This document shows positions 1 through 11,535 of a stretch of DNA of 64,000 bases, in pieces. The translations under genes were made by a program, and so were the position numbers. The notes under the pieces were generated by a model that had not been told where the DNA came from, made no database searches, and was given only the letters and a program-made list of their open reading frames with translations. Every line of letters starts with the position of its first letter. The first letter of the stretch is position 1. Origin of the DNA: Chlorella sorokiniana (Eukaryota > Chlorophyta > Trebouxiophyceae > Chlorellales > Chlorellaceae). The stretch is taken from the NCBI GenBank assembly GCA_025917655.1, contig CP084610.1:496001-560000 (forward strand). The letters run 5' to 3'.

Positions 1-507
1 CCCATTACTGCCCTTCTTCCTCTCCTCCTACCACCAGCAATGCAATGACGCCTGAACGCCCCCTTGAAGTGGTCCTTGCTCGATTTGCGCTTTCCGCGTC
101 TCACTGCCGTTGCTCTGTGTGCAAAGTGTGTAAGGCTCCCACCACCCCTTGTGGCATAAGAAACAATGAATGATGAGAATCATGGTTTTGAAACCATCAG
201 CGTCAAGGGGGTGTCTCGCTCTCTCATCCTATGAATCAATTGCAATTCGCACCCCGCATAGGCGTGACGCCTGGCTGGCAGCATTGAGCTGACTTCATGG
301 CGCGCTCATATCATCTCCTCTGCTCACTTAATGAGATCACATTGTACATTATCAAATTTAGGGTTTGTCTAGTCGCCTGGGCCCTGCCCTGTTGCAAGAG
401 CGGAGCGGCAGGAAGCGGCGAAGGCTGCGACTGTCGCGCTTGTTGAATGCCATGCATACATGCACCTGTTGGGCTGAGGACGACCAGCGCATTCAGCAGC
501 AGCAGCA
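1..507. other. Intergenic: upstream gene 3' end and promoter region
   Basis: No coding exon is supported here. A TGTAA element at 129-133 suggests that the first ~150 bases are the 3' untranslated end of a + strand gene lying before the window. The remainder is presumably the 5' region of the palmitoyltransferase gene. Base composition is less GC-rich than in the neighbouring exons. Confidence 0.4.
129..133 (+). terminator. TGTAA poly(A) signal of an upstream gene
   Basis: TGTAA is the usual green-algal poly(A) signal. Here no coding sequence is visible before it in the window, so the gene it would serve lies outside. A chance match cannot be excluded. Confidence 0.35.
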
Positions 508-2858
508 ATGAAGGAGGTTGTTGCGGAGCGAACCACACGCTGCCAGAACGGGACAACACGGGCGTGCCTTGCCGTGATCACCTTCCTGTATCTTGCGACG
601 GTGTTCAACGTGGTGCGCCCCGCTGCTCGTCACGCCGCCCTGATGCCGGCGCGCCTGCCGCCGGCGCTACAAGCAGGCGTGCCTGCCTTCAACCCACCGC
701 CGCCCTGCTCCCTGGCATGTCCAGATTGTGCCACATTTGGGATACTCGGTGCACGGGGCAAGCCACCTGCTCATCTTCACCGCGCTGACGGCCGTGGCAA
801 GCACATGCTACCTGCAGTGCGTATATTGTGAACCAGGTGAAGCGGGGCCATGCTGCGGTGCAAGCTGGTGCACGGAGGATGCATCCTCCTGCAGTGTGGG
901 CCTTGCCACCCCTTGAAGCCGTTTGTTCTCCCGGCCGCTGCAGGCAGCGTGCCACCTGGGTGGCAGCCTGATGCCGAGCAGCAAGCGTCGACGGGCGTGC
1001 TGCAAGTCAAGCGCAGCGGCGGGGGCGGCGGTGCGTGGGCTGGGAGCCGTTCTCGCCGCGCTGCCGAGGCAGCACATGCCGCCCGCTGTATGCTGCCGTC
1101 CAGCATGTCTTGGACTGCTTGCAATAAAGTCACCAGTCTGCCTTGGGTTGCTTGCAGCAAAATGAAGCGTGGGTCCCCGCCTGCCAGCCCTCCCCTTGCA
1201 GATTTTGCAAGAAGTGCCAGGCCTTCAAGCCGCCGCGCCGCACCACTGCCGCCGCTGCGGTCACTGCGTGCTGCGCATGGACCACCATTGGTGGGTGGGT
1301 GGGTGGGCGGGTGAGGTTGGGGCTGCAGAAGTAGAGATGAGTTGGGCTGCGAGGGTGGTGGGCAGGGCTGCCGTTGCCAGCTCTGGCGAACCTCCAGACC
1401 ACTGGCGGACCCCCACCCCAGCCCCATCTCCGCATGCACAGCTCACACCCCCTAAACCCCTGCTCTCCTCTCAGCCACTTTCACCATCACATACACCAGA
1501 ACCCCCCCCGCCTTCGCAGCATCTGGGTGAACAACTGCATAGGGCACGGCAACTACCGCGCCTTCCTGCTGATGTGCGCCTACCTGGCGGCGGCCTGCCT
1601 GCACGCGCTGGGCCTGCTGCTGCAGCTGGACGCACACCTGGCGCAGGCGGGTGGCGCCCTGCAGGGCCCGGGCGTCAGTGTGTGTGTGTGTATGTGTGAG
1701 AGTGTGTGTGTGATGGTGGAGTGGGGGCGTCTGCAGCAGGGCAGGGGGCCAGGCGGGCGGCAGGCATGCATGCGTGCGGGGCGGGGCGGCGGCGGCGGCA
1801 CTGCCCTGTGCAAACCCTACGCAGCCCAGCCTGCCGGCAGCAGCAGGTGATAGAGGAGCAGGGCCTCGCCTTGAGCGCCGGCGCCTCTGGCAGGGTCCAC
1901 CCCTGCGCTGCAGTGAGGCCTGGTGCGCCGCCCAGGCCTGCGGTCCGCTTGCCTGGCTTGCTCACTTGGCCGCGTGGAACCCCATGCCCGCAGCTTGCCC
2001 TGGGCTGGGACGAGCAGAGCCGGCTGGCGGCGGCGGCAGGCGGCCAGCACGCCGCGCATCAGCTGCCCGGCGGCGACGCCGAAGCGGGCCGAGCGGCGGC
2101 AGCAGCATTGGCAGCAGGGTGGGCTGGAGCGGGCCCTTCTGGGCGCACGCCGCCGTGCAGGTGCGGGCGTGTGTCGGTGCAGCCGCCGCCGCCGGTCGCA
2201 GCCATGTTCACGCAGCATCCATCCAACAAAGGCTTCGTTTTGCTCCGCCCTCCTCCTCGCTGGCCCCCTGCAGGTGCTGGCTACCGCCGCCGCCCTGCCG
2301 ATCAGCGTTGGGCTGGGAGTGCTGCTGGTGTGGAACGCCACCCTCTTCCTGCGCAACCAGACCACAATCGAATACCACGAGGGTGGGTGGGTGATGTGTG
2401 GGGAAGAGTGAGGGGCCAGGGGGCGAGGCATGGCTGGGCACAGCAGCGGCGGCGGCGCCTGCCAGGACATGTTGCTTTTGTTTGCGCGCTCCACCCAGGT
2501 GCCTTTTGCTTTCTCCCATCACTACCCACCATGCATGCTTGCTGCGCGTCACCCACCTTCCCTTCCAACACGCCCCCACACCTTTCTTCACCGCTGCACG
2601 CTTTCCTGCCCCGCAGGAGTGGTTGCGCGGTTCATGGCCCCAGGCAGCGGTGGCAGCGCCGGCGGCGGCGCGGCAACCTCACGCCACCCCTTCGACCTCG
2701 GCTGGGAGGGCAACGCGGCGGCGGTGTGCGGCGACAGCGCGGCGTGCTGGCCGCTGCCTGGCCGCGCCGCAGCCGCGGGCGACGGCCTGCACTTTGCCTC
2801 GCCCTTCGGCGGCGGCCGCGGGCTGGATGCTGACGGGCAGCCGGGGCAGCAGCAGTGA
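508..2858 (+). CDS. DHHC-type protein S-acyltransferase (palmitoyltransferase)
   Basis: This enzyme attaches palmitate to cysteines of membrane-associated proteins, normally on Golgi, endoplasmic reticulum or plasma membrane. The start ATG at 508 opens a first helix (ACLAVITFLYLATVF); a second helix lies at about 740-810. The cysteine-rich domain follows at 1205-1290 (FCKKC, HHCRRCGHC, MDHHC) and continues after an intron with WVNNCIGHGNY. Intron 1291-1519 splits the catalytic cysteine codon: TG at 1289-1290, C at 1520. Two more helices follow (YRAFLLMCAYLAAACL and the stretch at about 2270-2340). TTIEYHEG corresponds to the family TTxE motif, and HPFDLGWEGN near 2690 resembles the C-terminal PaCCT block. 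The tail is Gly/Ala/Gln-rich and stops at 2856-2858. Frame breaks near 720 and 1237 look like missing bases. The family is certain; substrate and location are not visible. Confidence 0.88.
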
Positions 2859-4257
2859 CGGAAGGTTGGGGAGCGCCTGCCCGCGCCGTCGAGGCCCTTG
2901 GCGGTGCGGCATCGGCGGCCTGCCTGTTGTGCACGTGCATCGTCGCTAGCTTACAAGCGTGCAAACGTACAGAATGAACGAAAGCAAAGCCACAAAACGA
3001 AATGAAGGAGAAGCCCGCTACGTGCGAAATGAAAAGCGGCAGGGGGTATCGGGGAGCGGGCCTGGCAGGCAAGGGCATTCATTAGGAGTTGAGGGGGAGG
3101 TGGTGGCTGCGCCCGAGCAAAACAGGGGGTTCGGAGGGCCGGGCAGCAGGGCCTCGGCAGGCACGCCGCCGCTCCACGGGCACCAGCGCTCCCCACCACA
3201 GGCGGCGGCGGGGCAGCGGGACCCGCGGGGTCTGCGGCATGCAGGGAAAAAAGGGGGGCAGTGCTCTGGGCAGCCCCCGCCTGGGGCGCACAGGCTGTTG
3301 GCACCGCGCTGCCACGCCGCGCGGGAGTGCCGCGGGGGGCCAGCGCAACATATACACATATGCAGGCAATAGGGGGCCAGCCAGGCAATGGGAGAGCGGC
3401 CAGGGTATGGCGGGCACGTCCAAAATCGAAAGGGAGCGGGAGCAAAGGAGCACCAATCTGCTTCATTCGTTGTGTATATCAGGGCAAACGCATGGGCCTT
3501 TGCCCGGGGGCGCGCGCAAGCGCGGCAGGCCCCGGGAGGCAAAGGCAAATCTCGGGGAGCAGGCCGACGGCATTTGGCGTGGCTGGCGGCCCGCCGCGGC
3601 GACTGGGTCCACCCAATCGCCACGGCGGCGCAGCATGCAGGCTGCGCTGCAGGGGGCCACCCGTCTGGTGGGTGGCCCCGAATGAATAGCAGGTGGGGCG
3701 CGGAGCGCCGCACAGGGAAGCACACTGGAGAGGGCAGAGCAAAACCAAAAAGAGGGTGCAGCTGCTGGTTGCAGGGCGGCGGCTCCAGTGAGCGCCGAAA
3801 TGAAGGCAGGAAGAGAATAAGGGCGCGGGCGCCGAGGGGAAAGGGGTTTGGGCAATTGGGGGCAGCGCAGGTTTGCAGTGCACAGGGCGGGGCTTGTTTG
3901 CAGCCGCTGCTGTGTGGGGCCAATAGCAGGTGGGAGGGGTCGGCGTGTTGGCAAGGCGGGATCATCATCAGGGAGAGAGGGGAAGCAGCAAGGGCAAAAA
4001 TTATCAGGAGGGCAGGCGGGAGCCGGGCTGCCAGGGACAAGGCGGGCGTCGTTCGTTGGTCCCCCAGTGGGGAGGCAGTCCTCAGACAGGTGGCGCGTGT
4101 TGCGACCAGGGTTTCGCTTGCTGTGGCGCTGTGGCCGTTGGGGCGTTGGGGTGCGGAGGGGCCGGCCGGCACGCCGCGCATGCGCATCAACTGAGCGCAG
4201 GCGCGGCAGGAAGCCGCGGGGCGTATTCCGCTCGGCGTGTTGGCTGCGCGGCGGCGC
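2859..4257. other. Convergent 3' region between palmitoyltransferase and CCT gene
   Basis: This 1.4-kb stretch holds the 3' ends of two converging genes. A TGTAA on the minus strand at 2955-2951 lies about 1.3 kb past the CCT gene stop, implying a very long 3' untranslated region for that gene. It also falls within 100 bases of the palmitoyltransferase stop. No TGTAA was found on the plus strand. Open frames of 268 (+) and 390 (-) codons exist, but they are low in complexity, lack recognisable domains and probably reflect high GC and purine skew. Confidence 0.5.
2951..2955 (-). terminator. TGTAA poly(A) signal of the CCT-domain gene
   Basis: TGTAA read on the minus strand, about 1.3 kb beyond the CCT gene stop. 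It is the first such element seen downstream; assignment to that gene is an inference. Confidence 0.45.
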
Positions 4258-6670
4258 TCAGCACACCGTCGCGATGCTGGCGTCGGCCTGCTCGCTGGCG
4301 TCAGAGGCGGGGGGACCCGATGGCGCGCCCGCCGCCGCCTCCGCCTCTGCCTCCAGGATGGCGGCAGCCTCGCCAGCCTTCACAAACCGGCCCTGCAGGA
4401 GCAAAGGGGGGAAAGCATTCGGGTGAAAAGCGGCAGGAGATGAGGGGGGGGCGCTGCAAGGGAGCGACAAGGCCGCGCCCAGCCGCAGCTCCCAAGCCCG
4501 GCCTACAGCGCTGTTGCGCAGCCGCTGCCACCCCCTTGCTGTACCTCCTGTCCAGGAGAGGACAGGCACAAGCGAGCCCCGACGGAAGCATGCTAGAGGG
4601 GACCAGGCGAGGACGACGACAGGGAGCGCGAGGTGCCGCGGCGCCGCCCCACACCTTGACGCGCGGTCGGCGGTCGGCGTTGACCTTGCGCGCCACGTAG
4701 CGTATGCGCTTGGCGAAGCCGCGCCGCGCTTTCTTCTCGCGGTAGCGCTCCAGGCTGCGCTGGCGGGCCAGGCGGGCGGCTGCAGGGGGAGGGGTATGGG
4801 GGGGAGGGGGAGTTGAGAGTTCACAGCGGCGGCAGCAGAATAGGCAGCCGGGTGTCGTGTTGCCGCTGAGCAGGCTGCAGCGTGCATGCGCAGCTGGGTG
4901 TTGCCGCCGCTCTCACTCACTCTGCGCTGCTGGGGAGTCTGGCTCGTAGTAGAAGGGCAGGGGCATGGGGGAAGGCGGCGTAGGCGGCGGCGTCGGGGCC
5001 CCAGGGCGGCAGCTGGGGCAGGCCGGCCGGCGGCGGCGCCGGCGCCACGTCGGGCACGACCTGCGCGCTGCTGAGCTGGCGCGCCATGCCTGCGCCGCAC
5101 GGGTCCTCCACATCGCTCGACTCGCTGGGGGCGTCGCGGAAGGGCGAGCTCGGCACGGCGGGAGCACCCGGCTGGCGGGCGGCGCCGCCGTAGCGGTGGG
5201 GCGCGGCGCCGCTGGGGCAGCAGCCGCCGCGGCCGTTGCTGCCGCTGTCGTTGGTGGCTGAGGCGTCCAGGCTGGGGCGCAGGCGCAGGTGGGTGTCGGA
5301 GGCGTCGCCGGACCCGCCGGAGCCGGAGGGCGCGTGGCGCCTGGCCGGCAGCGGCAGCGGCACCAGCTGGAAGGCGCCCGGCGGCGGCCCGCCCGCCAGC
5401 ATCGCCGCCATGCCGGCGTCAAAGCCGGCGGGCGGCGCCAGCCCGTGCATCAGGCCCATCTGGGCGGCCGGGGCTGGGTAGTAGCCCAGCGGGGCGCCTG
5501 GAAGGCGGCGAGCGAGCCGGGCGGCGCACCCGCCAGCGGCACCCAGTCGCCGCCGGGCGGGCAGCGCGCGTGGGGCGCCCCTCCGGGCGACAGGGCCATG
5601 CCCGGCGCCTCCGATTCGCCCTCATAGTCCATGGCCGGGGCAGGGTTTGGGATCATGTGGCAGTGCGGCGCCAGGGGCAGCGCGCCGCCGCCGCCGCCGC
5701 CGCACGCCGCGCCCGGGTGCATGAGCTTGGCCGCCATGCCGGGCTGCAGCGGGAGCTGCGCGGCCTGGGGGTGTGGGGCGCGCGCGGCGCCTCCTCGGCC
5801 AGGGCGTCCAGGGGGGCGGCTGGGGCGAGGCGCTGGGGGAGGCAAAGGCTGCGGGGGGTCGGAGGCACCGCCCAGCTGCAGCTCGCACTCCATGGCCAAG
5901 CCGTCCACCCAGGGCGCACCCTCGCGCATCTCCTGCATCAGGTCGCCCAAGTCGTCTGCGGGGAACGGGCAGGAGGAGAGCAGGGTCGGTTGGGGGCCGG
6001 TGAGTCGGCGGCACGCGGTTGGGCGGCGTAATCCCCGGCTGCGCGGCGAGACCTGAGCCCTCGCACCTGGCTCCCCGCGCCCGGAGGCGGCGTAGAACAT
6101 GTCGTCGTCCTCCTCATCCTTGATGGCGCAGGCGGGGACCTGCGGGAGGTCGAGGCCACGCTGATCGGGCTGCACACAAGCCTGGCTTCTGCTGGCACGC
6201 CCGCCCCGCCGCGCTGGGTTGCCAGACGTAGCGATGCGGGATGTTGCAAACAGCAAAGGAAATGCCAGGCGCCCAGCGGGCTAAAGCGCGCTGAAAAAGT
6301 GAAACTAGGCTCGCCCGCGCTCGCTCACCTGAACCCGGGTGGGCCCGGCGCGCCCGACACGAAGGGCGCCTGCAGCGATAGGCTCGATGCCTGCAGCGAG
6401 CGGCTCGTCATGGTGCTTGTGCGCGCGGGTGGGGATGGCTCGTTGGATAAAAGCCTCTGTGGGAATCGTCGCGCTCTGCAACAACAACCATGTACTATTT
6501 GGAGACCATTTGGGGACCTGCAACCCCGCGAAAGGCGGGCAAAAGCAGGCTCGACACTCCCCAGCTTGGCCCACCTGAGCTTGCAGGCCCGTGAATGTGT
6601 TCAAAATAGTCGACTGAGGATCCAGTGCGTAAAATAACGGGGGTTGCAGCGCCATGGGGGCCATGACCAA
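4258..6670 (-). CDS. CCT-domain transcriptional regulator without visible B-box
   Basis: The CCT domain (CONSTANS, CO-like, TOC1) binds DNA with NF-YB/NF-YC and controls light, clock or flowering-type responses in plants. The C-terminal exons encode the diagnostic basic stretch: LERYREKKARRGFAKRIRY, then RKVNADRRPRVK, and after an intron (4393-4654) GRFVKAGEA. Upstream are an acidic patch (KDEEDDDMFYAASG near 6100), DDLGDLMQEM near 5940, and long Pro/Gly/Ala-rich disordered segments. The protein ends ASIATVC. The start at 6670 (MAPMALQPPLFYAL follows) is the most plausible but the first exon junctions are uncertain. No B-box or receiver domain is seen, so it is neither a typical CONSTANS-like nor a full pseudo-response regulator. 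Breaks in C/G runs at 4967 and 5491 interrupt the frame. Confidence 0.72.
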
Positions 6671-7433
6671 CGTGCCCAGGGCGCTGCATGGGAGTCGGGA
6701 GAAAAGCAGCCGGGTTTGGCCAGCAGCCGCTCTGGCGTGAAACAGACGTCGATGAGGACCAAATAAAGTGATCGGGGCCGCCGAGGGCCCAGCCTGTGCA
6801 CCCTAGAATTTCGGCGCCCTGCGCGGCTGCGCAATACACCTGCTCATGAGGCTCGCCGTCTGCAACAGACCGAGCACCTCCATGCAGTGGGTGCTGGTGA
6901 CACACTTGCACACAGTTTGATTTTTGTTCCGTGTCTGGGTAACCACCGCGGGCCCGGTACATGCCACCGCTGCTGCTCCAGTTCCGAAGAGCATTGGCAT
7001 GTTCACATGCAAGGGCTCATCGGGTCATCAAAGAGAATTCATGATGGTGGCATGTGTGCATTCTGTAGTTCCCCATCTCAGTGCATGCCATTCTTGAAGG
7101 ACACCTTTTGGGCGGACAGCGGCGCGCAGCAGCGCGCTCCCCGCGTACACATTGCCCTGTTCTACCCTCTGTGTCGCTTCCATTCTCACTCCCTTTCCTA
7201 TCTGACCAAATTCCCTCTAATCCCCCCATATGGCCGACCCCTTTTCGGGTTTGGTCACCAGCCTTGACGCGGCTCTGGCCTGCCCGGCGCATTCAGATTT
7301 TACACTATTACTGCGCAGCTTAGATGAATTAATGTCGTATGTCAGGACCTGCACGCGTGGCCAAACCCTGCCGCCCAGCCTCGCAAGGTGACTGCGCCCT
7401 CGGTGGCTGGTGTTCTGAGTCCGCCAAGATGCG
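6671..7433. other. Divergent intergenic region, CCT gene and MYND gene
   Basis: The two genes point away from each other, so this stretch probably contains both promoters. Composition is less GC-rich than the exons. No conserved exon, RNA gene or repeat was recognised. Confidence 0.4.
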
Positions 7434-10400
7434 TTGTGGAGACCTTGCCCCCGCGCCCGCAGTTCGTGCGCCAAGCTGTGCGAGCGCTTTGCGGCGGCAG
7501 CGGTCGACCTTCGGCGGCGGCAGGAGCAACCCCTGACGATCTTGAGCGCTATCTCAACGGGCCTGGTCGCTGTGTTGACTCTGCTGAAAGCGGGACAGCT
7601 TTTGCTGCACGATGGCGACTGCGTCCGGCTCTTTACCACAGCAGGCATGTGGGCGCAGCGACCAGCCGGCATCGCTGCCACTGAGCCTGTCTGCTGACCT
7701 TGCATCTCCCCTGTGCCCCCTGCAGTGGTCCCCCTCGAGCTGTCGGCCAGCCGGCTGCAGGCCTTGGTGCGGGAAGCTGAGGCACTGCAGCGGCAGCCGC
7801 CAAGCGGGCAGCGCAGTATGGAGCTGGCCGAGTTGAGGGCCGAGCTGGCCGAGCTTCTGTGCTCCAGCGGTTTGGGCGCGGAGCGGCTGCTGTCCTGCGT
7901 GTCGCCCGACTCACGCTTGGCGCCGCGGGTGCAGAGCGTGCTGCTTGCTGGGGCGCTGCGGCCGTCCTCCTTGCAGAGCTGGCTGCGGGCCACCGCCGCG
8001 GCTGCCCACTGCTTGATTTGCTGGGCCCAGGGTGAGGGCAGGGTTGCGTGGATGGGGGCGGGGCAGCATGCGGCAGCATACAGGGCTGACATGACCCGCC
8101 TGCTGCGTGCACAGGCGACCATGCCATACCTCCGCCCCTTCACAGGGTCCATGCCCGTCGTCACTGCACCTCAAACATCCTCTCAGCAGCAGCCGACCCT
8201 GCGCACGTCCCCGCAGGCAGCGACGGCGAAGGGCGCATGGCGATGGTCCTGCAGCCGATGCTGTCGACCGTGGAACTGATCAACGACGACCATCGCACCA
8301 ATGAGGCCATGGCTCGCCTGAGGGACGAGGCTCCCGAGGCTCACCGCCAGCTGGTGGGGGTGGCGGCTTCGGCATACTGCAGCCTGCTGTCGCCAGGCGG
8401 GCAGCCGCTGCCAGACGACACGGAGGTGTGGGCGCTGGAAATGGCGGCAGCGTCCATCCTGGCTGCCAGCCTTGCTTCCCGGTCCGCTGGCAGCGTGAGC
8501 TGGCTGCGTGGCGCGGCAGCGACGACGGCGGCGGCAGCGGCGAGACGCCCAGCGTGCTCCTTCGCGCTGCCGAGCTCGCGTCGGCGCGAGACATGGCGCA
8601 GGCACCTGATGCCCAGGCGCACTTCCCCCGGATGCACAGCCAACGTCTGGCGTTGCAGCTGATGCGGGATGCAGCGGACGAGCAGGAGGAAGGCGGCGCC
8701 ACCGTGCCCCTGGCCTGCTGAGGGCGGTGGTCAGCACGCTGTGCACGCTGGCACACGCGCTGCACGATGCGGCGGCGGCCGTGGCGGCCGCGGCGCCGCC
8801 TGCTGCAGGGCAGGACCCGTTAACCTTCGGCAGCGCATGCTGGAAGTGCCCCCAGTCGTGGACATACATGATGGCGGAGTGGGCGCTGGCGGCTTCCAGC
8901 CTGGCCGATCTCGATATCAGCGCCGCCCTGGACCGCCACCCAGACCCCAGCGGCGCAGCCGTGGCGACCTGCACAGCCGTCGTTGCGCTGCTGCGCCTGC
9001 TGCCCTCCTGCCGGCGCAGCCGGTGATGTCTGGGGAAGGCACGGGCGTTGTGACCGCGGCAGTGGCTGTGGCTGCGGTGGGGGCGTCACCGCTTTGGACA
9101 GGATCTTCCTGTCGTCTGAAGATGAGAAGACGCTGTTTGAGGTGCCGGGGTGGCTGCTATGGTGCTCACATCCATGGTGCCGCCGCTTGCGGCCAGCCTG
9201 CTTCGCCACGGTTATGGGCTTGCACGAGAGGCGGCCGCCCGTGGCGCCCCTCACTGCGATCGGGACGGCGCCGCCGCGCTGACGTCCCTGGCCGCCGCGT
9301 GCCGCTACGCACATGCACTGGCGGCTGCGCTGGGCTTGGGGGATGCTGTGCCCTCGAGCAGCGAAGCGGCACCACAGCTGCTGGTGCTACCCGCCAGGAG
9401 CTTGGTTTTGGAAGCGGCTGAGCTGCTGAACACAACCTGGCAGGTTTTTGAGCAGTACCATAAGCACTCGGCCGTGCCAAACCATGACCAGGCCAGGTGG
9501 GTGTGGTGGGCCCAGCCCAGGCCCCTCCTTGCCCGCCCACCTGTCGGGTCGCCTGACGCCAGCTGGCAGTGCCCGCGGTGTCCCCGCGCGGCTGCTAAAT
9601 CATCAGCAGGAAACCCCTCTTGCAGGCGCCTGGACTGCGGGCTGCTGCTGTACGTGTCTGCGCTGCGCGCGCTGCCCCTGAGCGCGGGCAGGGCCCTCCC
9701 GGACAGCAGCGCAGACGACTCAGACGACTCAGACGATGAAGCCGGGCCGCTGGAGGATTGGGCGACGTGCGGGAGAGCCCGCTGCGCCTCGCTGCTGCAC
9801 GGCCTTAGCACAGCGGGCCCCCGACGGCAGCCTGCTGCTCCAGCTGCTGCAGAGCGGCGGCGGCCTCCCGCTGGGGGCGGCGGCGGCAGAGACGTTTACG
9901 CAAGCGTCTTCGGAGTCGTTGCAGGCGAGTGTTGGACTGTGGCATGACGGGTTATGCAGCACGTGCAGGTGATCTGCGGGTTCCTCGTAGGTTCAGTGCT
10001 CTTGCATTATCGACCAACACCCCGCTGTACTGCTTTGCCCCCTTGCAGATCTGTCTGCTTCAGCAAACCGGACGCCGCTGCATGCCTGCGCTGGAGCTGC
10101 TTGTTGCGGCGCTGTGCCACGAGTCAGTCCCGGCAGCTGCCGTCGCGGTTATGGCTGGCGACTACGAGCTGCTGCGCGTGCTGTGCGCGACTGGCAGGCA
10201 GGCAGCGGTGGCAGCAGAGGTCAATGCCGAGGTGGGACGCGCAGCCCTCAGGTCCATGTCCAGCTACTTTTCTTGCTGCTTCAAAACAGCAACAGCCAGA
10301 AGCAATGGGCTGCTGCGGTGAAGGCCCCCCTCTCCGCCCCCTCCCCCACACACACATGCTTGCTGCGCAGGCGCTTGCCCCGCTGCGCCTGGTGCTGCAA

Positions 10401-10790
10401 GCTCTGGAGCCGCTGGTCCCGCACGTACCGGCGTTGGACCCGGCCTGCAGCAGCAGCTTCTGGGCAGGCCAAGTGACGTGCAAGCAGTCGCCAGCCTGCT
10501 GCAAAGCGTGGAGGATGCGCTGCCCGCCGAGCCAGCCCAGCAGCCGCGGCAGCACCCACGCCAGCCTCTCAGCCCCGAAGCACAACAGGTGGCGCTGCGC
10601 TGCGCTCACGCTGTGGCAGAGCTGGGCTGCTCCAACCTGCGCTGCGCCAACCTGGCCGGGGATCCGGGGCCAGGGGCGGCGGTGCGGCGGCTGCCACTTG
10701 GTGCGGTACTGCAGCGAGGCATGCAGCCGTGCCGACTGGGCCGCGCACAAGGTGACGTGCCGGCTGCTGCAGCGGCAAGGGGGCCGCTGA
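7434..10790 (+). CDS. MYND zinc-finger protein with long helical N-terminal region
   Basis: The C-terminus is a MYND finger, a cysteine/histidine zinc module used for protein contacts: CSNLRCANLAGD, then RRCGGCHLVRYCSEAC and WAAHKVTCRLL, ending 10790. The rest is a large Leu/Ala-rich helical region without a recognised domain (for example RLQALVREAEALQRQ near 7755, AMARLRDEAPEAHRQLVG near 8310, ALELLVAALCHESVPAAAV near 10100). Large Leu/Ala-rich proteins ending in one MYND finger are common in Chlorella relatives; their function is unknown. The start is uncertain: the first coding exon reads through CERFAAAAVDLRRRQEQ near 7475 and ends at 7644, apparently with a GC donor. Frame breaks at 8515, 8707 and near 10680 fit missing G or C bases. 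No TGTAA was found after the stop. Confidence 0.7.
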
Positions 10791-11535
10791 GGCTTCCGAC
10801 CGCCTCTGTGCAGCCTGCTTGTCAGTGCGCTGCGGCAGCTTTTGTTTCTGCTAGGCACTTATGCATGGCGGAAATATGCCCTGGCTGAAAGCTGAATGGC
10901 TGAATGTGTGGCGGCATGTGAAGAGAAAGAAATGAACCTGAAGAGCAGGTGCAGCATGTGCTGCGGAGGCTGTGTTGTTGCGTCCGGCGGCAGTGGGGCT
11001 GGATCAGGGAGGGAATGCTGGGGTGGCAAGGGCTGGGCATGCACCGCTGAAGGGCATGGGTTTGACATGGCAGCCATGTCAGGTTGCTGCAAGAGGCAAA
11101 CCAGCAGGATCATGTTGCCCTGAAGGTCAGGGCTTGCCAGATTGCAAGGGAGAGGTGCAAGCGAGGAGGGGCAGCAGGTGGTCGCTGCCTCAAGCTTGCG
11201 CACACCCGACAACACTCAATGAGCCGCCCTATCACACAATCGCCACATGCCGTGGAAAGCCAGCAGAAGGCCTCCGAAGGTGCAGCTGCTCCCTGTATGC
11301 GAGGGGGAACCAGCCTGCAACTGCCTGTGGGGCTGGGCGCAGCTGCAGGCAGGCACGCCGCGGCACCGGCAGCTGCCAGCAGCTGCCAGCCGGCGGCAAC
11401 ATAAATGAACGCTCAGCTCTGGGCTGGTCACTCACTCTTCGCTCCTTGCCTCCTTCCACCGGCTCTCCAGTCCATCCAAGGCCAGCAGCCAGCCGCAAGG
11501 CCCCCTGCCCAATCGCTCCCCTCTGTTCGTTCGCC
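10791..11535 (+). other. Intergenic: MYND gene 3' end and silk-like gene promoter
   Basis: No coding exon, RNA gene or repeat is supported. The last ~100 bases before 11536 are C- and T-rich, as is usual for 5' leaders in this window. Confidence 0.35.

Noticed and set aside
3018-4194. Long open frames on both strands (390 codons minus, 268 codons plus)
   Set aside because: They lack domains and intron signals, have biased composition and lie between two converging genes; high GC makes chance open frames long.
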